A stretch of DNA of 5,198 bases from contig JAHLFQ010000146.1 of NCBI GenBank assembly GCA_018883705.1, forward strand, positions 1-5,198, in the 5' to 3' direction. The position numbers and the translations under genes are program-made. Source of the stretch: Candidatus Cellulosilyticum pullistercoris (GTDB taxonomy: Bacteria; Bacillota; Clostridia; Lachnospirales; Cellulosilyticaceae). Of the stretch, positions 1 through 5,198 are shown piece after piece (the stretch's first letter is position 1; every line of letters begins with the position of its first letter). The notes beneath the pieces are model-generated. The model saw only the letters and a program-made list of their open reading frames with translations. It was not told where the DNA came from and made no database searches.

Positions 1-1
1 C

Positions 2-751
2 ATATGTAGTGCTATTTGGTTAGCTGTGGTCGTTTATCACTATGGGATTGCTATTTTCTATACCATTATTCGGGTTAGAGAGTGGGACTTTGAGAATATC
101 ATGCCGACTTGCTTTATTATTTATACCGGAATGATTACTGGAAGTGTGGCAAGTAAAGGGATGGGAGGAATCATTCCATCTATAGCACACTTCATGTTAA
201 TGTTTGGTTTTACTATGTATACGATTTTATTACCTGTTGTTTTATATATCGTTTTTAGAAGTGAAATACTAGATGACCATAAATTGCCTACAGTAGGCAT
301 TGTATGTTCACCAGCACCACTTGGCATTGTGGGTATATTAACGATAGAACCGCATCCTAATAGTTATATGCTGGCATGGCTGATTGTTACAGGGTTAATC
401 TTATTAGTTGTAGTATACACTTATATTTTAAAATTATTTAAAGACGGATTTAAACCTACTTATGCAGCCTTTACATTCCCTCTTGCTATAGCAACGCTAG
501 CGGCTTATAAACTATCAGCTTATTTTTTTAAACATGGAAACACAGTTATGGGGGGACTATTTGAGCTCTTAGGCAATATAGAGATATTTATAGCCACGTA
601 TGTGGTATTCTTTGTTCTAATTAATTTTATCAATATGTTCTTTAAGGCAATTAATCCAAGGTTTGGCGCCTATCTTGAGAAAGAAGAACAGCTTCTAGGG
701 GGAGCCGTTTATTCACCAGATGACCCTGATAATCCAACGGATTATGAGTAA
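2..751 (+). CDS. TDT/SLAC1-family membrane transporter, C-terminal part (5' end outside window)
   Basis: Probable carrier or channel of the tellurite-resistance/dicarboxylate transporter (TDT, SLAC1/TehA-like) family, acting in the cytoplasmic membrane. The frame is open to the first base, so the gene is truncated by the window edge; the GTG at 26 lies inside the gene and is not a start. The visible 249 residues hold about seven hydrophobic segments (near residues 3-24, 37-53, 61-85, 97-115, 122-145, 154-175 and 192-215, counting from base 2). The YAAFTFPLAI stretch at 154-163 matches the family's conserved Tyr-x-x-Phe-Thr-Phe-Pro region. Family members have about ten membrane helices and 300-330 residues, so roughly the first quarter is missing. 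The protein ends in an acidic cytosolic-looking tail (EKEEQ... DPDNPTDYE). Substrate is unknown: members move malate or other dicarboxylates, tellurite, sulfite or anions. The fold family is fairly sure; the substrate cannot be read from the sequence. A terminator follows 35 bp after the stop. Confidence 0.82.
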   Translation: MCSAIWLAVVVYHYGIAIFYTIIRVREWDFENIMPTCFIIYTGMITGSVASKGMGGIIPSIAHFMLMFGFTMYTILLPVVLYIVFRSEILDDHKLPTVGIVCSPAPLGIVGILTIEPHPNSYMLAWLIVTGLILLVVVYTYILKLFKDGFKPTYAAFTFPLAIATLAAYKLSAYFFKHGNTVMGGLFELLGNIEIFIATYVVFFVLINFINMFFKAINPRFGAYLEKEEQLLGGAVYSPDDPDNPTDYE

Positions 752-785
752 TCTATTAGCTGATAATGCTAGAATAAAAGAGGAG

Positions 786-838
786 AAAATCCTAAAACAT
801 AGCAAGTGAAAAACTTTAAATATGTTTTAGGATTTTTT
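786..838 (+). terminator. Intrinsic terminator of the transporter gene
   Basis: A 16-bp perfect inverted repeat, arms 786-801 (AAAATCCTAAAACATA) and 821-836, encloses a 19-nt loop and runs into T tract 833-838. It starts 35 bp after the transporter stop and separates this gene from the synthetase. The stem is A/T-rich and the loop is longer than usual, but the perfect pairing and T run make it convincing. Confidence 0.85.
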
Positions 839-869
839 ATTAACTTCAAATTTAGAAGCATCAAAGCAT

Positions 870-899
870 TTGATTAAGAGGGATTCATAAGTATATAAT
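870..899 (+). promoter_or_regulatory. Predicted sigma-A-type promoter of the alarmone synthetase gene
   Basis: A perfect -10 box TATAAT at 894-899 has a -35-like TTGATT at 870-875 (4 of 6 matches), spacer 18 bp. Transcription would start near 906, giving a leader of about 95 nt before the preferred start codon at 1000. It lies just downstream of the transporter terminator, which fits an independent transcription unit. The call rests on consensus match alone in an A/T-rich background. Confidence 0.55.
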
Positions 900-986
900 A
901 AAAGTAAATGAAAGTCACATACGATAAAAAATAGATGAGTTAACCAATGAAAGTATGTACAAGAAGGCACAGGACATAGGAGAAAT

Positions 987-992
987 AAGGAG
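987..992 (+). promoter_or_regulatory. Ribosome binding site that decides the synthetase start
   Basis: AAGGAG at 987-992 stands 7 nt before ATG 1000. The alternative in-frame ATG at 955 has only a weak purine stretch (GAAAG) in front, so this site favours the shorter protein. Confidence 0.8.
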
Positions 993-999
993 TATAACG

Positions 1000-1803
1000 A
1001 TGATAACTAAGTTTAATCTAGATGAGTTTTTATTGAAGTATCCCTATACTTTACAATTAATCAATGAGAATAATATAGAAATAGATACGCTATCAGCTAT
1101 TTATAAAGATTATGTCACTCATATGGATGCGTATCAGAATCATGGAGACTTTATTGCTAATATTCTACGCTCTCAAAAAAACATTCATACCGTTAAATCA
1201 AGAATGAAAGAACCGGATAGACTCATCGAAAAAGTGATTAGAAAAACAGCAGATAGAAAAAATAAATATGGAGAAGATTTTCAGCTTACGGCTGAAAATT
1301 ATAAGGATGAAATCAATGATTTAATAGGGATAAGGGTTATTCATATCTTTAAGGAGCAATGGCAAGAAATCCATGAATATATTGTAAATACATGGAATGT
1401 GATTGAAATTACAGCTAATGTAAGAGAAGGAGACAATGTAGAGGTCTTTAAAAACTTAGATATAGAAGTAAGGTCAAGAGCTTCGGGATATAGGTCAGTA
1501 CACTATCTAGTAGAATTCTATCCAACGAATCGAAGAGTCATTGCAGAAATTCAAGTAAGAACTATTTTTGAGGAAGGTTATGGGGAAATTGACCATAGAT
1601 TAAGATACTCTCATATAGAAATTCCAGAAATTCTTAAATCTAATTTGTTACTTTTTAATCGTATTATAGGAAGTGCAGACGAAATGGCTTCTCTTATTAA
1701 CACACTTAATCATGAGTGGTGTGAGAAGGAAAGTAGTTATCAAAGAATTATAGAAGAGCAAAGACGGGAAATTGAAAGATTACAATTAAATAATCATAAA
1801 TAA
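1000..1803 (+). CDS. Stand-alone RelA/SpoT-domain (p)ppGpp synthetase (small alarmone synthetase type)
   Basis: Predicted cytosolic GTP pyrophosphokinase that transfers pyrophosphate from ATP to GDP or GTP to make the stringent-response alarmones. With ATG 1000 it has 267 residues. An in-frame ATG at 955 would add 15 residues, but it has a poor RBS and the added residues (MYKKAQDIGEIRSIT) look like translated leader. Residues 1-60 are helical-looking. The nucleotide-binding basic segment HTVKSRMKEPDRLIEK is at 63-78. NDLIGIRVI at 106-114 contains D107, matching the metal-binding Asp. SGYRSVHY is at 162-169, and EIQVRT at 183-188 carries the catalytic-type Glu E183, followed by EIDHRLRY at 196-203. 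All key synthetase residues are present, so the enzyme should be active. No HD hydrolase, TGS or ACT domain is present, so this is not a long Rel. It is somewhat longer than RelQ or RelP (about 210-230 residues). The C-terminus (about 240-263) is a charged, possibly coiled-coil helix. No small antitoxin-like gene is adjacent. Confidence 0.9.
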   Translation: MITKFNLDEFLLKYPYTLQLINENNIEIDTLSAIYKDYVTHMDAYQNHGDFIANILRSQKNIHTVKSRMKEPDRLIEKVIRKTADRKNKYGEDFQLTAENYKDEINDLIGIRVIHIFKEQWQEIHEYIVNTWNVIEITANVREGDNVEVFKNLDIEVRSRASGYRSVHYLVEFYPTNRRVIAEIQVRTIFEEGYGEIDHRLRYSHIEIPEILKSNLLLFNRIIGSADEMASLINTLNHEWCEKESSYQRIIEEQRREIERLQLNNHK

Positions 1804-1846
1804 AAACCATGCATAGCTAGAAGTATTCTAGTTATGCATGGTTTTT
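1802..1846. terminator. Bidirectional intrinsic terminator between convergent genes
   Basis: A 21-bp stem, arms 1802-1822 and 1826-1846, with one G-U-type pair (1816/1832) and a 3-nt loop GTA. The left arm begins with A5 and the right arm ends in T6, so the hairpin has a U tract whichever strand is read. It overlaps the stop codon of the synthetase on the plus strand and lies 28 bp beyond the mtnN stop on the minus strand, so it probably ends both transcripts. Confidence 0.9.
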
Positions 1847-1874
1847 TAGTGATACAACTTATTTTAGAAGATAA

Positions 1875-2600
1875 TTACAATTCTACTGAAAGTTTAACCA
1901 TTGCTTCAAGTAATAAGCTAGCGTGTTTTGCAGCAAGTGGTAAGAATTCTTCATAAGATAAATCTGCACTACCATCTGCTTTATCAGAGATGGCACGAAT
2001 GATGACATATGGTACTTGATTTAAGTAAGCCACATGTGCAATAGAAGCTCCTTCCATTTCGACTGCAGAAGGTGCAAAGTTTGACCAGATGCGTTCTTTA
2101 AGTTCACCACCAGCAACGAATTGGTCTCCACTAGCGATGCGTCCCTTAAAGATAGATACACCTTCAAAGTTTAAGCTATGAGCAGCTTTTTCAGCTAAGT
2201 CCATAAGTGCTTCATCTGCCTTAAAGAATGTTACACCAAGGCGTGGGATAGCACCTAATGGGTCGCCAAATACAGTTGTATCCACATCATGTTGTACAGC
2301 ATCAGTAGAGATGACAATATCTCCTTGATTAATATCTGGTTGAAGTGTACCTGCTACACCAGAGTTAATAAGGTAATCAATTTTAAAGAGAGTAATCATA
2401 AGTTGTGCACATACAGCAGCATTTACTTTACCAATTCCTGAACGTGCAAGAATGATTTCGCTGTTATGTAGCATCCCTTTATAAAAAGTCATACCTGCTT
2501 CAGTAACAGTTTCTTTAATATCTAACATTGATTTAAGGATTTCTACTTCTTCATCCATAGCACCAATGATACCAATTGTTTTGAAAGTATTGGTTGTCAT
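1875..2600 (-). CDS. mtnN: 5'-methylthioadenosine/S-adenosylhomocysteine nucleosidase
   Basis: Cytosolic enzyme that hydrolyses methylthioadenosine to methylthioribose plus adenine, and S-adenosylhomocysteine to S-ribosylhomocysteine plus adenine. It clears by-products of polyamine synthesis and methylation, and feeds methionine salvage and, where LuxS exists, autoinducer-2 formation. The 241-residue length is normal (E. coli 232). Family marks are visible: IGIIGAMDEEVE at 9-20 with E18 matching the catalytic Glu E12 of E. coli; the SGIGKVNAA stretch at 54-62; the NSGVAG turn at 79-84; ASGDQF at 156-161; VEMEGA at 180-185 with the ribose-binding Glu E183; and RAISDKAD at 202-209 with the general acid D206. 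All catalytic residues are intact. The start is well supported by AAAGGAG at 2611-2617, 10 nt upstream. The gene is convergent with the synthetase and divergent from the secreted-protein gene, so it looks monocistronic. Confidence 0.97.
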   Translation of the reverse strand: MTTNTFKTIGIIGAMDEEVEILKSMLDIKETVTEAGMTFYKGMLHNSEIILARSGIGKVNAAVCAQLMITLFKIDYLINSGVAGTLQPDINQGDIVISTDAVQHDVDTTVFGDPLGAIPRLGVTFFKADEALMDLAEKAAHSLNFEGVSIFKGRIASGDQFVAGGELKERIWSNFAPSAVEMEGASIAHVAYLNQVPYVIIRAISDKADGSADLSYEEFLPLAAKHASLLLEAMVKLSVEL

Positions 2601-2610
2601 ATAAGTTAGG

Positions 2611-2617
2611 CTCCTTT
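2611..2617 (-). promoter_or_regulatory. Ribosome binding site of mtnN
   Basis: On the minus strand AAAGGAG (plus-strand CTCCTTT) stands 10 nt before the ATG at 2600-2598 and fixes the start. Confidence 0.85.
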
Positions 2618-2644
2618 AATAAATAGAATTTAAAATTTCACCTA

Positions 2645-2673
2645 TTTATAGCATGTATTTGTGAGGAAAGCAA
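2645..2673 (-). promoter_or_regulatory. Predicted extended -10 promoter of mtnN
   Basis: Read on the minus strand: -35-like TTGCTT (2673-2668), a 17-bp spacer, then TGC followed by TATAAA (2650-2645), an extended -10 arrangement. Transcription would start near 2638 with a leader of about 38 nt, too short for a SAM-class riboswitch. The -35 is weak (3 of 6), but the TG extension compensates. A perfect TATAAT also occurs on the minus strand at 2715-2710 without a good -35, so a second start is possible. Confidence 0.55.
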
Positions 2674-2860
2674 GGGACAAATAGAATATCAATCGTATTA
2701 ACTATTTACATTATAAAAGTTAAATATCAATATTTAGTACAATATAAAAATTATAGTATAAAAAATAGTAAGTAAAAAATGGGCGATATAGGTTGTATTG
2801 TCTATAAGTGTTTTTTAAAGATAAATAAAAATGGATAAAAGTATCATGATTTTATTTCTT

Positions 2861-2879
2861 TGTTTATTTAAAATAAACA
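2861..2879. promoter_or_regulatory. Candidate operator: 19-bp palindrome
   Basis: TGTTTATTTAAAATAAACA has two 9-bp arms perfectly paired around a single central A (2870). Symmetry of this length suits a dimeric repressor or activator. It lies about 80 bp upstream of the -35 of the secreted-protein promoter, which would fit an activator site or a distal operator. There is no T tract after it, so it is not a terminator. The A/T-rich setting raises the chance of coincidence. Confidence 0.4.
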
Positions 2880-2895
2880 TAAAACAACTCAAAAA

Positions 2896-2968
2896 TTGTC
2901 ATAAATATAAAATTTTTAGTTTATATTGTAAAATAGTGAAAAGTTTTGTAAAATCTATTTGTCATAAA
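2896..2968 (+). repeat. Two direct copies of TTGTCATAAA, 63 bp apart
   Basis: Identical 10-mers at 2896-2905 and 2959-2968. The second supplies the -35 of the predicted promoter. The spacing of exactly 63 bp is six helical turns, so both copies would face the same side of the DNA. Between them lies a second direct repeat, TTGTAAAAT, at 2926-2934 and 2946-2954, 20 bp apart. These may be binding sites for one regulator or leftovers of a promoter duplication. Confidence 0.35.
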
Positions 2969-2987
2969 AATCATTTATAACTATAAA
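2959..2987 (+). promoter_or_regulatory. Predicted sigma-A-type promoter of the secreted-protein gene
   Basis: The -35 box TTGTCA (2959-2964, 5 of 6), an ideal 17-bp spacer and the -10 box TATAAA (2982-2987, 5 of 6) make this the best promoter match in the window. Transcription would start near 2994, only a few bases before the RBS, giving a short leader of about 19 nt. Confidence 0.65.
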
Positions 2988-2998
2988 TTTTAATGCTA

Positions 2999-3005
2999 AA
3001 AGGAG
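2999..3005 (+). promoter_or_regulatory. Ribosome binding site of the secreted-protein gene
   Basis: AAAGGAG at 2999-3005 lies 7 nt before ATG 3013, which begins a clear signal peptide, so the start is secure. Confidence 0.85.
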
Positions 3006-3012
3006 TGGAAAG

Positions 3013-5198
3013 ATGAAAAAGGTTGTTAAAACACAATTAAAAAAACGCGTTTCTGTGGTTTTAACAGGTGCAATGGTGGTATCAGCTAGCGTACCCTCTC
3101 TAGGCAATATGATGGAGGCGCAAAAGGATGAGGTGAGAGACCTTCCGTACTCTGTACTTTATAATGAAACTGAAATAGAACGGTCAACAAGTGGTGCACT
3201 TGAATTACAACCTGAACAAAATAATGAAGTGCAACCTGAGCAAAACAAGACTTATACATATGAATTTGGTAACCTTGATAAAGCAGCAGCACTAGGCCTA
3301 CCAACGATTAAGGGTGAACTAATTAATAAAATAGTAACACCAGATGGATTACTTACCATTAATGGGGATAATAAAATGTCTCATAATGGAGATAAGCACG
3401 GACTTATTGTGAAAGATGGTAATAGCTTTGAGGTAAAAGTAGCAGGAAATGCTATTATTACATTTGGATTATGTCCATATAGTAATGGTGGTAAGTTGAT
3501 AGTTTCAGCACCAGATACAAATAATGGGGAATTTTCTAGTGAGGATATTGATTTAAAAGTATCTACAGATGGAGAAGAAGTATCACTTATATATGTAGGA
3601 GAGCCAACTACATTAACTTTTAAAGTAGCTGATTTAAGTGGACAAGGTTATATTCATAGCTTAAAAGTTGAAAATACTAGTGAAGATTTATCAATAACAC
3701 AATGGAAACAAAAGAATTTTTCTATTTCTATTGGTGACGTAGAAATGAATTTACAAGGTGCAGCCTCTGAAAAGGATCAAGCACAAGCTGAAGTAACAAA
3801 TGGTGATGTGTACTATGCTCAAAGTGAGAAAGCTTATGTAAGTCTTAATTTAGAAGGTAATGCTCTTACAGGGAAAGATCTAACAAATAATAGTCCAGAA
3901 ACGGTTGAAAACTTAGAGGTTAATGAAAATGGTGATATAGTTGTAACCTTTAAAGATAAGACGACTAATCCAGCAACTTATACCATTAAGGTGCAAGATA
4001 CAAGTCAATTTGTAACACCAAAAGTATCAGACATTTATTCTTTTGATTATGCTAAAAGTGAGATTATCCCACATGATTTTTCAAGTGATAATCCTATTAA
4101 AGAAGAGTATACAACTGATAATGGTATACTAACCTTAGGTAAAGGAACAGGTACTAAATCACCCTATTGGCATGATAATGCTCATGGCTTAGCTTTAAAT
4201 GATGGAAATACTATAGATGTTGTTGTAGCAGGTGATGCTGAGATTACATTTAATGTATGTGTTTATGGTAGTGGTGGTACATTAATAGCTTCTAACTTAG
4301 CAGGAACTGGTTCTTTTGATTCAGATCAAATGAAGTCAGAAGTAGACAATACTGCTATTACCTATACTTATAAAGGTGAAGCAACTACTTTAAGATTCAC
4401 ATTAGCAAGTCAAGGAGAAGCTTATTTACATAGTATGACTGTAAGAAATACAGGTAAATTAGTTGGGTCAGATGTTGCTAATGAGCAAAAATCTATGCCA
4501 ATAGAGATAGATTCATCAGATTCATTAACGGTTACACCAGTTGGTCAGAAATTAGAAGTGGTACATAGCAATAAAGAGGCTTCAATCAGCTCATTAAATA
4601 ATGTAGGTTACTATGTATTTAGTCCTAGTCAGGATACATACTCTATAGAAGCAGATATTAAGATTGAGCCTTTAGCAGGTGGCGGTAGCAATGGACTTTT
4701 CATAGGAATGTTTGATGATCAAACACCTATTACATTGGCTGCAACACTAGGATTCCGTGGAGATGGAACAGTTAGAAATACATTTACTAAAGCAGGTCAG
4801 GCTACAGTATCAGCAGGTGGGATCAACACTAAATACGTTGCAGGGGAAAATCTTCATGTTGTCATAAAGAAAACAGCAGATGGCTGGTATTCAGAATTTA
4901 CACAAGGTAATAATGACCCTCAAACAAAACTTTATAAGTTTACAGATGCTGAACTGCTAAAAACTAATGGTGTTGATACGAATGTACGTTTTGGATTTGC
5001 TTTTTCAAATGTACAAGCGACTATTACAAATTTAATCTTTAAAGACAGTGCAGATAATGTGCTTTACGATCAAACAGATTGCTATGATGCAATTGGTACA
5101 CCTCCAACGATTACTGAAGTAGATGAACCTGTAATATCTCAGGACCGTACGACAATTCGTGTGAGTTGGAAAGGGGATAATGTTGCAGATGATGCAGC
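3013..5198 (+). CDS. Large secreted multidomain protein, probable polysaccharide-degrading enzyme (3' end outside window)
   Basis: The frame stays open to the last base: 728 residues are visible and the gene continues. Residues 1-36 form a Sec signal peptide: basic start (K2, K3, K6, K10, K11, R12), hydrophobic core VSVVLTGAMVVSASV (13-27) and likely cleavage near A36. Residues 37-80 are a polar linker with two QPEQN motifs. Residues 81-221 and 341-480 are two diverged copies of a beta-rich, galactose-binding-like module. Residues 222-340 form a different Ig-like-looking segment. About 495-690 is another beta-sandwich-type domain (SIEADIKI, GLFIGMFDD, VRFGFAFSNVQATITNLIF). From about 697 (PPTITEVDEP... 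TTIRVSWKG) a fibronectin type III domain seems to begin. Such modules are common at the front of clostridial and Paenibacillus pectate lyases and similar enzymes, so a plant cell-wall role is inferred. No catalytic domain is seen, so the activity is unproven. It has its own promoter and RBS. Confidence 0.88.
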   Translation, partial: MKKVVKTQLKKRVSVVLTGAMVVSASVPSLGNMMEAQKDEVRDLPYSVLYNETEIERSTSGALELQPEQNNEVQPEQNKTYTYEFGNLDKAAALGLPTIKGELINKIVTPDGLLTINGDNKMSHNGDKHGLIVKDGNSFEVKVAGNAIITFGLCPYSNGGKLIVSAPDTNNGEFSSEDIDLKVSTDGEEVSLIYVGEPTTLTFKVADLSGQGYIHSLKVENTSEDLSITQWKQKNFSISIGDVEMNLQGAASEKDQAQAEVTNGDVYYAQSEKAYVSLNLEGNALTGKDLTNNSPETVENLEVNENGDIVVTFKDKTTNPATYTIKVQDTSQFVTPKVSDIYSFDYAKSEIIPHDFSSDNPIKEEYTTDNGILTLGKGTGTKSPYWHDNAHGLALNDGNTIDVVVAGDAEITFNVCVYGSGGTLIASNLAGTGSFDSDQMKSEVDNTAITYTYKGEATTLRFTLASQGEAYLHSMTVRNTGKLVGSDVANEQKSMPIEIDSSDSLTVTPVGQKLEVVHSNKEASISSLNNVGYYVFSPSQDTYSIEADIKIEPLAGGGSNGLFIGMFDDQTPITLAATLGFRGDGTVRNTFTKAGQATVSAGGINTKYVAGENLHVVIKKTADGWYSEFTQGNNDPQTKLYKFTDAELLKTNGVDTNVRFGFAFSNVQATITNLIFKDSADNVLYDQTDCYDAIGTPPTITEVDEPVISQDRTTIRVSWKGDNVADDA
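3208..3246 (+). repeat. Short linker repeat QPEQN, two copies
   Basis: Residues 66-70 and 74-78 of the secreted protein both read QPEQN (bases 3208-3222 and 3232-3246), differing only at third codon positions. They sit in the acidic, glutamine-rich linker between signal peptide and first domain and probably form a flexible spacer. Confidence 0.6.
3253..3675 (+). repeat. Repeated protein module, copy 1
   Basis: Residues 81-221 of the secreted protein. Landmarks shared with copy 2, in order: an aromatic-rich first strand (YTYEF), DGLLTI, HGLIVKDGNSFEV (129-141), VAGNAIITFGLCPYSNGG (143-160), VGEPTTLTF (195-203) and GYIHSLKVENT (212-222). The order and spacing match copy 2 over about 140 residues. 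The likely fold is a galactose-binding-like beta sandwich. In place of the WHD of copy 2 it has MSHNGD, so binding may differ. Confidence 0.7.
4033..4452 (+). repeat. Repeated protein module, copy 2
   Basis: Residues 341-480 of the secreted protein. Landmarks: YSFDY (342-346), NGILTL (370-375), YWHDNAHGLALNDGNTIDV (385-403), VAGDAEITFNVCVYGSGG (405-422), KGEATTLRFTL (454-464) and AYLHSMTVRNT (470-480). Cys 416 matches Cys 154 of copy 1, and the HGL, DGN and AG-A-ITF motifs are kept. The YWHD segment, missing from copy 1, is the kind of aromatic and polar cluster that could contact sugar; that is inference. Confidence 0.7.
4495..5082 (+). other. Third domain of the secreted protein, beta-sandwich-like, unassigned
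   Basis: Residues about 495-690. The pattern of alternating strands, with YYVFSPSQDTYSIEADIKIE (533-552), a glycine-rich turn GGGSNG (556-561), LFIGMFDD (562-569), LHVVIKKTADGWYSEF (614-629) and VRFGFAFSNVQATITNLIF (658-676), resembles concanavalin-like jelly-roll domains found beside catalytic modules in polysaccharide lyases. It shows no similarity by eye to the two repeated modules. The family is not identified and boundaries are approximate. Confidence 0.5.

Larger units (their letters stand above)
2601..3012. other. Divergent A/T-rich intergenic region
   Basis: This 412-bp gap separates mtnN (minus) from the secreted-protein gene (plus). The first 75 bp hold the mtnN RBS and promoter. 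The rest, especially 2700-3000, is overwhelmingly A and T. I see no credible open reading frame or structured RNA. It contains a 19-bp palindrome (2861-2879), a repeated 10-mer (2896 and 2959), a repeated 9-mer TTGTAAAAT (2926 and 2946) and a promoter with RBS just before 3013. It reads as a regulatory region, probably mainly for the secreted protein. Confidence 0.6.

Noticed and set aside
26..28. GTG as start codon of the transporter
   Set aside because: The same frame is open upstream to base 2 with hydrophobic residues continuing a membrane helix, no RBS precedes it, and the family needs more N-terminal helices.
121..327. Minus-strand open frame of 68 codons inside the transporter gene
   Set aside because: It lies wholly antisense to a well-supported membrane protein, has no RBS-like context of note and resembles no protein I recognise.
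955..999. Longer synthetase starting at ATG 955
   Set aside because: Weak RBS, and the extra 15 residues do not look like part of the domain, whereas ATG 1000 has AAGGAG at ideal spacing.
1000..1803. Toxic alarmone synthetase with partner antitoxin (toxSAS system)
   Set aside because: No small co-oriented neighbour overlaps or abuts the gene; it is flanked by its own promoter and a terminator, which fits a housekeeping small alarmone synthetase better.
2601..2640. SAM or other riboswitch in the mtnN leader
   Set aside because: The predicted leader is about 38 nt and lacks the paired G/C-containing helices such RNAs need.
2787..2817. Hairpin TATAG...CTATA followed by T6 as a terminator
   Set aside because: Only a 5-bp A/T-rich stem with a 10-nt loop, and no gene upstream on that strand for it to terminate.
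2700..3000. Replication origin or mobile-element scar in the A/T-rich region
   Set aside because: No iterated 9-mer DnaA-type boxes, no terminal inverted repeats with target duplication and no transposase remnant; base composition alone is not enough.
3086..3304. Minus-strand open frame of 72 codons inside the secreted-protein gene
   Set aside because: Antisense to the signal peptide and first-domain region of a convincing gene; its composition looks like a shadow translation.

Overview
The window looks like ordinary chromosome from a low-GC Gram-positive bacterium, most likely an anaerobic clostridium (Clostridia, Lachnospirales-like). The evidence is A/T-rich codon use, strong AAAGGAG-type ribosome binding sites, intrinsic terminators with long T tracts, and a stand-alone alarmone synthetase. 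A large secreted multidomain protein resembles the front half of plant-polysaccharide-degrading enzymes. A cellulolytic or pectinolytic genus such as Cellulosilyticum is a guess from the style of the proteins, not something the sequence proves.

Layout: (1) 2-751, plus strand: the C-terminal 249 residues of a TDT/SLAC1-family membrane transporter whose 5' end lies outside the window, closed by a strong intrinsic terminator at 786-838. (2) 1000-1803, plus strand: a single-domain RelA/SpoT-type (p)ppGpp synthetase with its own promoter (about 870-899) and a leader of about 95 nt. (3) 1802-1846: a long hairpin with A and T tracts on either side, serving as a shared bidirectional terminator for the synthetase and the convergent gene. 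(4) 1875-2600, minus strand: 5'-methylthioadenosine/S-adenosylhomocysteine nucleosidase (mtnN), with a recognisable promoter and RBS. (5) 2601-3012: a very A/T-rich divergent intergenic region holding the mtnN promoter, a 19-bp palindrome, two copies of a 10-mer exactly 63 bp apart, and a good sigma-A-type promoter for the next gene. (6) 3013 to beyond the window end, plus strand: at least 728 residues of a secreted protein with a signal peptide, two diverged copies of a beta-rich module separated by a different domain, a further beta-sandwich-like domain and the start of a probable fibronectin type III domain. No catalytic domain is visible before the window ends.

Each gene appears to be its own transcription unit, so there is no obvious operon or shared pathway. 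The transporter, synthetase and nucleosidase are housekeeping types. The most individual part is the secreted protein and its regulatory region. I see no CRISPR array, tRNA, rRNA, insertion sequence or phage gene, and no convincing new defence or mobile system.
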